DNA of 64,000 nucleotides, from positions 1 to 64,000 of the forward strand of contig JAIBAX010000006.1 of assembly GCA_019694955.1 (NCBI GenBank), in the 5' to 3' direction. Positions 52,608 to 60,498 of this stretch are shown piece by piece. How positions within the stretch are numbered: position 1 is the stretch's first letter; each line of letters opens with the position of its first letter. A program made the position numbers and the translations under genes. The DNA is from Chitinophagales bacterium (GTDB taxonomy: Bacteria > Bacteroidota > Bacteroidia > Chitinophagales > JADIYW01). The notes below the pieces were generated by a model, which saw only the letters and a program-made list of their open reading frames with translations, ran no database searches and was not told where the DNA came from.

Positions 52608-54518
52608 ATGCAGAAAAAACAAGTATCCTTTAAAGAAAGATTCCGTTATAATTTTGAAAACACCATGTCCTCAGGACCGGGTGCTGTGATTAAATGGTTA
52701 GCCATTGTGTCATTAGTTTTGGTAGCCATCTGTGGACTATTAATTTTCATTTTTGGCATCAAGGACGCACCGGATGCCGAACAGCCGTTGGGGTTTTTCG
52801 AAGGCTCCTGGCAGAGTTTGATGGCAACCCTCGATTCCGGAACCATGGGTGGCGATGCCGGTTGGCCATTTCGGATCGTGCGTTTTCTTGCAACACTGGG
52901 CGGTATATTCATCATTTCTATATTAATAGGTACCATTTCTTCAGGAATAGATGAAAAAATTGATGAACTCAAAAAAGGACGCTCGAATGTTTTGGAGACC
53001 AATCACACACTAATATTGGGTTGGTCAGGCAAGATATTTTCTATCATCAACCAAATTGCAGAAGCGAATGCTAACCAAAAGAATCCGCGAATTGTTATTC
53101 TCGCCAATCAGGATAAAGTGGAAATGGAAGATGAAATCCGTTCAAAATGTACTAATCTCGGCAAAACAAAGATTGTTGTTAGAAGTGGTAGCCCTTTAGA
53201 GCCTACTGATATACAGGTAGTTAACCCAAATGAAGCGCGCTCAATTATTGTTTTAGCACCAGAAGAAGGCAATGCTGACACTGCCGTTATTAAATCCGTA
53301 TTAGCTATTACAAATGGTAAGAAAAGAAAGGCAGAAAAGTATCACATCGTGGCAGAAATTCAAGATGTGGCCAATATGGAAGCCGCAGAATTAGTAGGTG
53401 GAGATGAAGCTGTATTCGTATTGTCTGATGATGTTATTTCGAGAGTAACGGCGCAAACCTGCCGCCAATCGGGCTTAAGTATTGTTTATTCAGAATTATT
53501 GATGTTTGAAGGAGACGAAATATATTTCCAAAAGGAACCAGCTCTAGTAGGCAAAACATTTAAAGATGCCATTTTCGCTTATGAAGACTCATCAATAATT
53601 GGACTTTTTAAGCATAGTGGAGAGGTGTTGATTAACCCAAGCATGGACACACTGATAGCATCAGGAGATGAAATTATAGCCATATCTGAAGACGATGATA
53701 CGGTTGTTATTTCAGGTAAATCAAATTTTAACATTGATGAAAGATCCATAACTTCGGGAAATGTACCACATACCAATGTAGAGAAAACATTGATTTTAGG
53801 TTGGAACAATCGCGGTGAGAATATTATACGGGAGTTAGACAACTACGTAAAAGAAGGATCTGAAGTGGTAATCTTAGCAGATTTAGAAGGATTAGCGGAT
53901 CAAATTAACGATTTACAAAATACCTTATCCAACAATAAAGTGGTATTGCAACGTGGTAATATTACAGATAAAGCCACTTTAGAAAAACTACAGATAGAAA
54001 TATTTGACCATATCATCATCCTAAGTTATACCGAAAACATTGATATCCAAGAATCAGATGCGAAGACATTAATCTGTTTACTACACTTACGCAACCTTGC
54101 AGAGAAGCATGAGAAAGATTTCAGCATAGTATCAGAAATGTTGGATATTAGGAATCGTGAGTTGGCAGAAGTTGCAAAAGCAGATGATTTCATCGTCAGC
54201 GATAACCTTATCAGCTTGATGATGAGCCAATTGTCAGAAAATAAAGAGCTTAAAAAGGTTTATGATATCCTATTTACTGCTGAAGGCTCTGAGATGTACC
54301 TTAAGCCAGCATCAAACTATATTCTTCCTGGCAAAGAAGTAAACTTCTATACCTTGCTAGAAAGTGCGGCGCAAAAAGGAGAGATTGCCATCGGTTATCG
54401 TATTGCCAGCCAAAGCAGCGATGCGGAACATGTTTATGGTGTTGTAATTAATCCGCAGAAATCGAAGACATTTACGCTAACCTCAGAGGATAAAGTCATC
54501 GTTTTAGCGGAAGATTAG
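52608..54518 (+). CDS. CASTOR/POLLUX-type ion channel with two RCK domains
   Basis: A 636-residue protein. A membrane helix (about 25-50) precedes a pore-like region ESWQSL..-type segment GSWQSLMATLDSGTMGGDAG, then a second helix (about 90-112). TISSGIDEKIDELKKGRSNV and HTLILGWSGKIFSIINQIAE (near 131) start the first NAD-binding RCK domain; KTLILGWNNRGENIIRELDN (near 394) starts the second. This is the layout of the plant CASTOR/POLLUX channels and their bacterial relatives, which pass cations such as Ca2+ or K+. Ion choice here is unknown. It overlaps the next gene's stop by four bases. Confidence 0.85.
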   Translation: MQKKQVSFKERFRYNFENTMSSGPGAVIKWLAIVSLVLVAICGLLIFIFGIKDAPDAEQPLGFFEGSWQSLMATLDSGTMGGDAGWPFRIVRFLATLGGIFIISILIGTISSGIDEKIDELKKGRSNVLETNHTLILGWSGKIFSIINQIAEANANQKNPRIVILANQDKVEMEDEIRSKCTNLGKTKIVVRSGSPLEPTDIQVVNPNEARSIIVLAPEEGNADTAVIKSVLAITNGKKRKAEKYHIVAEIQDVANMEAAELVGGDEAVFVLSDDVISRVTAQTCRQSGLSIVYSELLMFEGDEIYFQKEPALVGKTFKDAIFAYEDSSIIGLFKHSGEVLINPSMDTLIASGDEIIAISEDDDTVVISGKSNFNIDERSITSGNVPHTNVEKTLILGWNNRGENIIRELDNYVKEGSEVVILADLEGLADQINDLQNTLSNNKVVLQRGNITDKATLEKLQIEIFDHIIILSYTENIDIQESDAKTLICLLHLRNLAEKHEKDFSIVSEMLDIRNRELAEVAKADDFIVSDNLISLMMSQLSENKELKKVYDILFTAEGSEMYLKPASNYILPGKEVNFYTLLESAAQKGEIAIGYRIASQSSDAEHVYGVVINPQKSKTFTLTSEDKVIVLAED

Positions 54519-54934
54519 TCCTCTTTGAAAAACAACCAAGCACCCACAAATCCAATGGTAGAAATGCCGAAACATATTTGTGGCGGTAAGAATGCATATT
54601 TGATTTCTATGACCATATTTATAAGCGCAAATACCATATTCAACAAGAGGAAGCCCTTCTTTTGCTGAAAGGATAGTCGGAAGAAAAAAATATTGATACA
54701 AGCCCAAAACAATGCAAACAAAGAGAATGTCCAACTAAAACAATCTAAAATATCCTCCATATTCACCGCAACAGGAGATGTTTGCACCATCGTCTTTGAG
54801 AGCATATCAAATAATTGCTGTTCTTCTGGTTTAGGTGGTTGCGTGAAACTGATAATATGACCTATGGTATGACCAATAAATGCCAGTATAATTCCTATAA
54901 TGGCAACAATATGAAATATTTTATAGCGTTTCAT
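54515..54934 (-). CDS. Small four-helix membrane protein
   Basis: A 139-residue protein with four membrane helices (about 5-28, 62-84, 90-112, 115-135). GHTIGHIISFTQPPKPEEQQ in the first loop holds two His residues, and the pattern resembles a group of small Bacteroidota membrane proteins with a GH..GH motif. Function unknown. It is convergent with the channel gene, overlapping by four bases. Confidence 0.6.
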   Translation of the reverse strand: MKRYKIFHIVAIIGIILAFIGHTIGHIISFTQPPKPEEQQLFDMLSKTMVQTSPVAVNMEDILDCFSWTFSLFALFWACINIFFFRLSFQQKKGFLLLNMVFALINMVIEIKYAFLPPQICFGISTIGFVGAWLFFKED

Positions 54935-54963
54935 AATAATAATTTTGATAAAAATAATAAATA

Positions 54964-55620
54964 ATGACAGATATGCGCAATAGGAACTTTCTCTTGATAT
55001 TTGTAGGATGCATGATAATCTATTTCAGCTGTGGAACAAAACCTGAAAAGAAAGGATGGTTTTACAAAAAGAACAGCATTCAAATACTATTATTGGGCAA
55101 TGTTGAAGATAAGGCAGTATGGGAGGTGAAAGATATGATTGCAACACAATTTCATCCGGATACTATCTTGTTAACACATGCACCATTGCCGGACTCATGT
55201 ATTACTACCATCAAAACAAAGCGATATAGAGCAGATAAATTATTGCGCTATTTAACGACCCGGAAAGATAAGTCAGCAACAAAATTAATTGCACTAACTG
55301 AGCAAGATATTTCTGTTACAAAGTACGGCGAAAAGGGAAAAATAAAATCCCCTACATATAAATATGCGGATTGGGGTATTATGGGATTGGCGTACAGGGG
55401 AGGAGGCGTTTGCATTGTATCCTGCTTCCGCTTACAAAGTGAAGATAAAAAGCTGTTTTATCAGCGATTGAGAAAAGTGTCGATGCATGAATTAGGGCAT
55501 AATTATGGTAACCCACATTGTTCTGATAAAACATGTGTGATGACGGATGCTGTAGAGCGTATTTCTACTGTTGATGGTGCGCAGGAATGGTTTTGTGAGA
55601 AATGTGAGAAAAAGATATAA
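54964..55620 (+). CDS. Archaemetzincin-type zinc protease lipoprotein
   Basis: A 218-residue metzincin. The active site matches the archaemetzincin signature HExxHxxGx3Cx4CxMx17CxxC exactly: HELGHNYGNPHCSDKTCVM from about residue 175, then 17 residues to CEKC near the C terminus. The first three ligands are the zinc histidines, and the four Cys bind a structural zinc. CVM supplies the metzincin Met-turn. Residues 1-23 look like a lipoprotein signal ending IYFSC (Cys23), so it should be exported and lipid-anchored, which is unusual because most family members lack export signals. An internal ATG at 54973 is an alternative start. Confidence 0.88.
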   Translation: MTDMRNRNFLLIFVGCMIIYFSCGTKPEKKGWFYKKNSIQILLLGNVEDKAVWEVKDMIATQFHPDTILLTHAPLPDSCITTIKTKRYRADKLLRYLTTRKDKSATKLIALTEQDISVTKYGEKGKIKSPTYKYADWGIMGLAYRGGGVCIVSCFRLQSEDKKLFYQRLRKVSMHELGHNYGNPHCSDKTCVMTDAVERISTVDGAQEWFCEKCEKKI

Positions 55621-55626
55621 TGGACT

Positions 55627-55670
55627 AACCTCGAGGGTTGATCAAAACAACCCTCGAGGTTATATTTTCT
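55627..55670 (+). terminator. Strong hairpin terminator after the archaemetzincin gene
   Basis: AACCTCGAGGGTTG (55627-55640) pairs perfectly with CAACCCTCGAGGTT (55648-55661) around a 7-base loop, then TATATTTTCT. The T run is short of perfect but the stem is very stable. Confidence 0.7.
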
Positions 55671-55733
55671 ACAAAGTATATTGTAAATCAAATGTTTATT
55701 GAATTTTACATTCATTATTTTACTATAAAATAC

Positions 55734-55754
55734 ATCAACCTCCGAGGTTGATTT
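55734..55754. repeat. Second CAACCTC-type palindrome
   Basis: ATCAACCTC and GAGGTTGAT are exact inverted copies around one C, followed by TT. The sequence shares AACCTC/GAGGTT with the terminator 80 bases earlier, so both may belong to one palindromic repeat family. Confidence 0.45.
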
Positions 55755-55809
55755 CGATAATGGCTATTTAAATTAATACCTCATTAATAATGGAATCAAA
55801 ATAAGCAAT

Positions 55810-55817
55810 TATTTTTG
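55810..55817 (+). promoter_or_regulatory. -7 box for the phosphatase-mqnA unit
   Basis: TATTTTTG fits TAnnTTTG, 16 bases before the TTG start at 55834. Confidence 0.4.
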
Positions 55818-55833
55818 TAACTAAATTACATGC

Positions 55834-56451
55834 TTGAAAAAGGAGATATACTTAATCAGACACGGACAAACCGATTATAACGTAAAAGGCATCGTGCAAG
55901 GTAAGGGTGTAGACTCGTCATTGAATGAAAGAGGCGTACAACAGGCAAGACATTTCTTTGACTTTTACCGTGAAGAAGGCTTTGAACATATATTTATTTC
56001 CAGCCTTAAAAGAACCCATCAAACGGTATTGCCATTTATTGACCATGGGCATTCTTATGAAATCAGCCCTTATTTAGACGAAATCGATTGGGGGATTTAT
56101 GAGGGGCAACTCCCAACACCGGAGATGCTGAAAAACTATACCGGAATCATCGCCCAATGGCGTTCCGGGGCATTAGATACTAAAATTCATGGAGGTGAAA
56201 GTGCTTTAGATCTATACATCCGCCAACAGCCATTCATAGAAATGATGCGCAGTATGGACTATAATAAGGTGCTGATATGTTCTCATGGAAGAGCCATCCG
56301 CTCCCTCTTGTGTGGCTTCCTCCAAGTTCCCTTACATGAAATGGATAATTTTGAACACACCAATACCTGTTTGTATAAGCTGGAGTACATCAATGGAGAC
56401 TTTAAGTTAGTATTAGCCAATGATATTCAACACCTGAATGGAAAAAATTAG
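55834..56451 (+). CDS. Histidine phosphatase family protein
   Basis: A 205-residue phosphoglycerate mutase-like enzyme. YLIRHGQTDYN holds the phospho-accepting His10 with Arg9; SSLKRTHQTVLPF, EIDWGIYEGQ and ICSHGRAIRSLLCGF (second catalytic His) complete the active site. It removes phosphate from a small molecule; fructose bisphosphatase-like or cobalamin-type activity cannot be distinguished. The start is TTG, since the nearby ATG is in another frame. Its last 14 bases overlap mqnA, so the two are translated together. Confidence 0.86.
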   Translation: MKKEIYLIRHGQTDYNVKGIVQGKGVDSSLNERGVQQARHFFDFYREEGFEHIFISSLKRTHQTVLPFIDHGHSYEISPYLDEIDWGIYEGQLPTPEMLKNYTGIIAQWRSGALDTKIHGGESALDLYIRQQPFIEMMRSMDYNKVLICSHGRAIRSLLCGFLQVPLHEMDNFEHTNTCLYKLEYINGDFKLVLANDIQHLNGKN

Positions 56452-57187
56452 AATATCTGCAGTTAATTACTTGAATACCAAGCCTTTTTTGCGAGGGCTT
56501 ATCGATACTAAAATTGTTGAGAACTACTCTTTATCACTAGATTATCCGGCAGAAAGTGCTAGAAAACTACTCGGTGGTGAGGTAGATATTGCGTTGGTTC
56601 CGGTAACGCAAATCTTCAAGTATTCCCACCTTATACCCGTCACAGACTACGGCATAGCGGCCTTAGGTGCTGTTAAAACAGTCATATTGTTTTCTGCATG
56701 TCCCATTGAAGAGATTGAAACAGTTTTGTTAGATTATCAGTCGAAGACTTCCGTTCTTTTAGTGCAAGTGTTGGCGAAAAAGAAATGGCAGATAACCCCA
56801 ACATTTATCCCGGCAGAAATGGGTTTTGAAAATCAGATAAATGGAAAAACTGCTGCCGTTGTTATCGGTGACCGTACTATATCCATGTTTGGCAAATATC
56901 CCTATGAATATGATCTCTCGGAACATTGGCACGAACATACCCATAAGGGTTTTGTCTTTGCCAGATGGACAAGCAATCGCCCGTTAGCGTCGGAAGTTGT
57001 AGAGCAATTGAATGAAGCCTTTTCCGTTGGGTTAACACATGTGGATGAGGTCGTTCATACATATCGCCATTTTGAAACCCCACATTTCTCTGTTGAGCAA
57101 TACCTGAAATCGAATATTCATTTTCGCATAAAAGAAATCCACCAGCAGGGACAAGACCTGTTTCAAAGCATTATCTCTACCTTGTAA
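56438..57187 (+). CDS. mqnA: Chorismate dehydratase of the futalosine pathway
   Basis: A 249-residue periplasmic-binding-fold enzyme. RISAVNYLNTKPFLRGLIDT at the start (the VxYLNxxPL signature) and LDYPAESARKLLGGEVDIAL with VPVTQIFKYSHLIPVTDYGI identify MqnA/DUF178. It turns chorismate into 3-enolpyruvyl-benzoate, the first step of menaquinone synthesis by the futalosine route. Other mqn genes are not in the window. The overlap with the phosphatase gene suggests coupling. Confidence 0.92.
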   Translation: MEKIRISAVNYLNTKPFLRGLIDTKIVENYSLSLDYPAESARKLLGGEVDIALVPVTQIFKYSHLIPVTDYGIAALGAVKTVILFSACPIEEIETVLLDYQSKTSVLLVQVLAKKKWQITPTFIPAEMGFENQINGKTAAVVIGDRTISMFGKYPYEYDLSEHWHEHTHKGFVFARWTSNRPLASEVVEQLNEAFSVGLTHVDEVVHTYRHFETPHFSVEQYLKSNIHFRIKEIHQQGQDLFQSIISTL

Positions 57188-57209
57188 TTTTGTTTTCATG
57201 TAAACAAAA
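57188..57209. terminator. Symmetric AT hairpin between mqnA and asparaginase
   Basis: TTTTGTTT (57188-57195) and AAACAAAA (57202-57209) pair between two convergent genes and could end both transcripts. The stem has only two G-C pairs, so strength is doubtful. Confidence 0.3.
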
Positions 57210-57240
57210 GCACTCAGGTCTTCAAATACTAAATCCGGAA

Positions 57241-58266
57241 TCAATCCACCATCATTTCACCCCGTAAATTCTTTTGAAAGAAGGTTTTTACTTTCGAAGG
57301 TGTAGAATATATGCCTAGCAGATACATTAACTTTGTGATGGCTGCTTCAAAAGTCAAGTCTTTGGCGCTGATTACGCCAATTTCTTCCAACATCTTAGAG
57401 GTTTCATACGTACCTTGAACAACGCCACCTTTAAGGCACTGGCTAACATTTACGACGACGATTCCTTTTTGAATGGCTTCTTTCAATAAGGCAATAAATT
57501 CCTTATTAGTAGGCGCATTCCCTGAGCCAAAGGTTTCAAGGACTAAACCGCGCAATCCGGGCGTAAGAAGAAGGTGTTCTATGGTATGATTGGAAATACC
57601 CGGAAATAAGCGCAAACTCAACACGTCATGACAAATTTGTTTATTTACTGTTAGTTTGCCTTTGTTTTTAGCAGGTGTAGAAACACCATAATATTGGATA
57701 TTAACACCGGCTTCAGCTAAAACAGGATAGTTAGGAGAGGAGAAGGCTTCGAATAAGGTGGCATTGGATTTAACTGCTCTATTACCGCGATACAGGTAAT
57801 ACTCAAAATAGATGACAACTTCTTGAATGATGGGTTTCCCTTTTTTGTGGGCATGGGCAATTTCTATAGCAGTAATCAAGTTTTCCCGTCCGTCCGTACG
57901 AATAATCCCCATCGGTAGCTGCGAACCCGTCAGAACGACAGGTTTGTCTAGATTTTCCAGTATGAAACTCAAGGCAGACGCAGTATATGCCATGGTATCT
58001 GAGCCGTGAAGTATTACAAACCCATTGTATTCATCATATTTCTCTTCTATGATGGTAGCAATTTCTACCCATATGGATGGCTGCATATTGCTCGAGTCAA
58101 TAGGGTTTTCCAGCGAAATGCTATCAATAGGAAAATTAAACCTACTTAATTCAGGGATATGTTTTCTCAAATTTTTAAAATTAAAAGGTTTTAGCGTCCC
58201 TGTTTCATAATCTTGAACCATACCGATAGTACCGCCCGTATAAATCAACAAAATTCCATTGCTCAT
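57241..58266 (-). CDS. ansA: Type I L-asparaginase
   Basis: A 341-residue amidohydrolase that converts asparagine to aspartate and ammonia. LLIYTGGTIGMVQDYETGTL holds the first catalytic Thr (about 13), and FVILHGSDTMAYTASALSF the second Thr-Asp pair. QLPMGIIRTDGRENLITAIE with a downstream YYLYRGNRAVKSNAT segment is typical. It lacks a signal peptide, so it is the cytoplasmic type I form. The open frame extends 37 codons upstream, but the ATG at 58266 gives the family start. Confidence 0.92.
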   Translation of the reverse strand: MSNGILLIYTGGTIGMVQDYETGTLKPFNFKNLRKHIPELSRFNFPIDSISLENPIDSSNMQPSIWVEIATIIEEKYDEYNGFVILHGSDTMAYTASALSFILENLDKPVVLTGSQLPMGIIRTDGRENLITAIEIAHAHKKGKPIIQEVVIYFEYYLYRGNRAVKSNATLFEAFSSPNYPVLAEAGVNIQYYGVSTPAKNKGKLTVNKQICHDVLSLRLFPGISNHTIEHLLLTPGLRGLVLETFGSGNAPTNKEFIALLKEAIQKGIVVVNVSQCLKGGVVQGTYETSKMLEEIGVISAKDLTFEAAITKLMYLLGIYSTPSKVKTFFQKNLRGEMMVD

Positions 58267-58375
58267 AGTATGTAAAAATAAATAAAATTTCGGACAGCAC
58301 TGCAAAAGGTAGAAAAACAGAAAAAGCATGGTATTCCCATTTTTTTTGCTTTTTTTTGTTGAATAATTTCTAATC

Positions 58376-58816
58376 ATGAAGAAAGTTTGGATAATTTTAA
58401 TTGCATTGATATTATTGGCAGGAGCTGCCTTTTTGGTTTATAAAAAAATGTATCGCCCGGTTGAAGCCATAGAAAGCTTAAAAGTAGATGTGAAAATTGA
58501 TGAGTCGGCATTGGTTGGGGAGTTTACAAAAGATCCGCAAGATGCCAATTTGAAGTATGGCGAGCGAGTGATTCAACTCATTGGCAATGTTCACAAAATT
58601 GAGCAGACAGATTCTTCTTTTACCATTATTTTAGATAAAGGAGAAGAGTATATAATTGCCGCCAGTGTTGTCAAGAATTCAATAGAAAAGGCAAAATTAG
58701 TCAAAGAAAAAGGTGATATCACCTTGATAGGACAATATAATGGATATTTGGAACCCGACAAAACATTTATGATGCCGGGGACCATTCAATTAAGTCGTTG
58801 TTATTTTCCTGATTAA
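58376..58816 (+). CDS. Membrane-anchored OB-fold (tRNA_anti-like) protein
   Basis: A 146-residue protein with one N-terminal membrane helix (about 3-22) and an OB-fold of the tRNA_anti-like group: RVIQLIGNVHKIEQTDSSFT, then IILDKGEEYIIAASVVKNS and GDITLIGQYNGYLEP. These occur widely in Bacteroidota as small exported proteins of unknown function. The C terminus has one Cys (RCYFPD). Followed 35 bases later by the cytochrome-like gene. Confidence 0.75.
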   Translation: MKKVWIILIALILLAGAAFLVYKKMYRPVEAIESLKVDVKIDESALVGEFTKDPQDANLKYGERVIQLIGNVHKIEQTDSSFTIILDKGEEYIIAASVVKNSIEKAKLVKEKGDITLIGQYNGYLEPDKTFMMPGTIQLSRCYFPD

Positions 58817-58851
58817 ACAATTTTTAAAGTATTTCGTTTATCAAAGGATAT

Positions 58852-59244
58852 ATGAGAAAGTTAAGTTTTTCAATAGTTTTCTTTTTTGCAGTTATTATCT
58901 GTTTTACAGCCTGTTATAATGACAACGAAGAAGATTTGTACGATGAGTACTTGGCAAATTGTACCGTAGAATCTGCTTCCTTCAAAGATGAAGTTAGCCT
59001 TATTTTTATCTCAAAATGCGATCGTTGTCATTCAGAAGCCAATGCACCCATCAACGGAGATAATATCAATTTGGATGGTTATGAAAAAATTGTTGCCTTC
59101 GAGAATAAGTATCCGGGTCTTTTGGTACGAAGTTTGAAACATGAAAGTGGCGTTGCAGCCATGCCTAAGGGAGAAAAGAAATTAGATGCTTGCAATGTGA
59201 GGAAGGTTGAATTTTGGGTATTGGACGGCATGAAAAATAATTAA
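58852..59244 (+). CDS. c-type cytochrome-like lipoprotein
   Basis: A 130-residue protein with lipobox FTAC (Cys21). SLIFISKCDRCHSEANAP contains CxxCH (about 56-60), the covalent heme site of cytochrome c. GVAAMPKGEKK near residue 104 offers the Met that would be the sixth heme ligand. A further Cys lies at 115. The layout fits the small cytochrome-like domains seen at the ends of Bacteroidota surface proteins. Electron transfer is inferred; no oxidase or reductase gene is next to it. YceI follows 17 bases later. Confidence 0.78.
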   Translation: MRKLSFSIVFFFAVIICFTACYNDNEEDLYDEYLANCTVESASFKDEVSLIFISKCDRCHSEANAPINGDNINLDGYEKIVAFENKYPGLLVRSLKHESGVAAMPKGEKKLDACNVRKVEFWVLDGMKNN

Positions 59245-59261
59245 CATATAAAAGTAAATAA

Positions 59262-59819
59262 ATGAGATTCGTATTTTTTCTATTCGCACTTATAACAAGT
59301 TTTAGTGTACAAGCACAAACCAATAAGTACACGACCAATTCAGGACATATATGGTTTTTTTCTGATGCTCCCTTGGAAGATATCACAGCGCACAACAAAC
59401 AAGTTCAAGTAATTCTTGATAAATCTACCGGAGATATGGCTTTTAAAGTGGTCATGAAAAATTATCTGTTTGACAAGGCAGAAATGCAAAAACATTTCAA
59501 TGAAAAGAATTGGCTGGACACGCAAACATACCCTAATTCAACATTTGAAGGAAAAATCACCAATTTAGCAGACGTCAATTTTGGTAAAGATGGTACTTAT
59601 AACGTAACCGTCACCGGAAAGTTAACGATGAAAGGCGTTGCTAAAACGATTACCCAGAAAGGAACAATAGAAGTAAAAGCAGGCAAAATTATTATGAAAG
59701 CCAAGTTTACGGTAGATGTAACCCAATACGGTGTGAAGATTCCGGCAGATAATGTTACAAAAATCAATAAAAATATAGAAATCAATATTGATGCAACGCT
59801 AGCACCTTACGTGCGATAA
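59262..59819 (+). CDS. YceI family protein
   Basis: A 185-residue exported protein. Residues 1-19 are a signal peptide ending SVQAQ. HIWFFSDAPLEDITAHNKQV, the MQKHFNEKNWLDTQTYPNST, FEGKITN run and YNVTVTGKLTMKGVAKTITQ match YceI, a lipocalin-like fold that binds isoprenoids or other long hydrophobic molecules. It would be periplasmic. Its closeness to the cytochrome-like lipoprotein suggests a joint role, possibly with quinone-like molecules, but this is a guess. Confidence 0.9.
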   Translation: MRFVFFLFALITSFSVQAQTNKYTTNSGHIWFFSDAPLEDITAHNKQVQVILDKSTGDMAFKVVMKNYLFDKAEMQKHFNEKNWLDTQTYPNSTFEGKITNLADVNFGKDGTYNVTVTGKLTMKGVAKTITQKGTIEVKAGKIIMKAKFTVDVTQYGVKIPADNVTKINKNIEINIDATLAPYVR

Positions 59820-59866
59820 TCCACAATTATTTTTAAGACATAATGCCTATTATCACTTCTTTTATC

Positions 59867-59874
59867 TATCTTTG
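59867..59874 (+). promoter_or_regulatory. -7 box for the TonB-C protein gene
   Basis: TATCTTTG fits TAnnTTTG, 20 bases before the GTG start at 59895. Confidence 0.45.
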
Positions 59875-59894
59875 GATAAACAGCGTCAATAGGA

Positions 59895-60290
59895 GTGAGT
59901 CGTTTACTTGTTAGAATATTAAACCTTAAGAGAACATTTATCTTTAAATGGAGTATCCTTGTAATTATTTGTTGTGGTTGTTTGTCAGTCTTTTCTCAAG
60001 GAAATCCAGTATATGAGCCGGAATATCCGGGAGGTATGGATGCGTTTTATCAATTTGTCTGGACGAAAACCGATAGCATATTAGATGCAAGACCACCTTA
60101 TAGTAAAATGAAAGGGAAAGTAGTCGCCACATTCACCGTAGATGCCAATGGGAAACCCGGAAATTTCATCATCCACAGATCCAATAACCCCGAATTAGAA
60201 GAAGTCGTCCTTCAAGCATTATACCTCCTTCCAAATTGGACACCCGGAAACGTGAAAAAAGATTACGAAATTCCTTTTGAGTTTAACTAA
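59895..60290 (+). CDS. Exported TonB C-terminal domain protein
   Basis: A 131-residue protein. A hydrophobic N-terminal segment (about 18-34, ending CLSVFSQG) acts as signal or anchor. The rest is a TonB_C domain: PEYPGGMDAFYQFVW, then MKGKVVATFTVDANGKPGNF and LEEVVLQALYLLPNWTPGNV. In TonB itself this domain contacts outer-membrane receptors. Short stand-alone copies without the long proline-rich spacer are common in Bacteroidota and may not drive transport. The start is GTG preceded by AGGA; no ATG fits. Confidence 0.78.
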   Translation: MSRLLVRILNLKRTFIFKWSILVIICCGCLSVFSQGNPVYEPEYPGGMDAFYQFVWTKTDSILDARPPYSKMKGKVVATFTVDANGKPGNFIIHRSNNPELEEVVLQALYLLPNWTPGNVKKDYEIPFEFN

Positions 60291-60465
60291 GTAATATAAA
60301 TTCTAATAACTAAAAACCCATACTAGATACTATAATTGGCGCCATTATGGCATACACCTCCTGAAATTTATACCCCAATCACTCATAACCAAAAACCTAA
60401 AACAAAATACTATAATTGTGGATACTTTAATGCCATTGTATAATGGTTTTCTTCTTTAAATTCCG

Positions 60466-60473
60466 TATTTTTG
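60466..60473 (+). promoter_or_regulatory. -7 box of gyrA
   Basis: TATTTTTG fits TAnnTTTG, 25 bases before the gyrA ATG. No clear -33 box. The spacer 60291-60498 otherwise has only two weak repeats of ATACTATAATTG. Confidence 0.45.
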
Positions 60474-60498
60474 CACACGTTTAAAACAAAACTACTAC

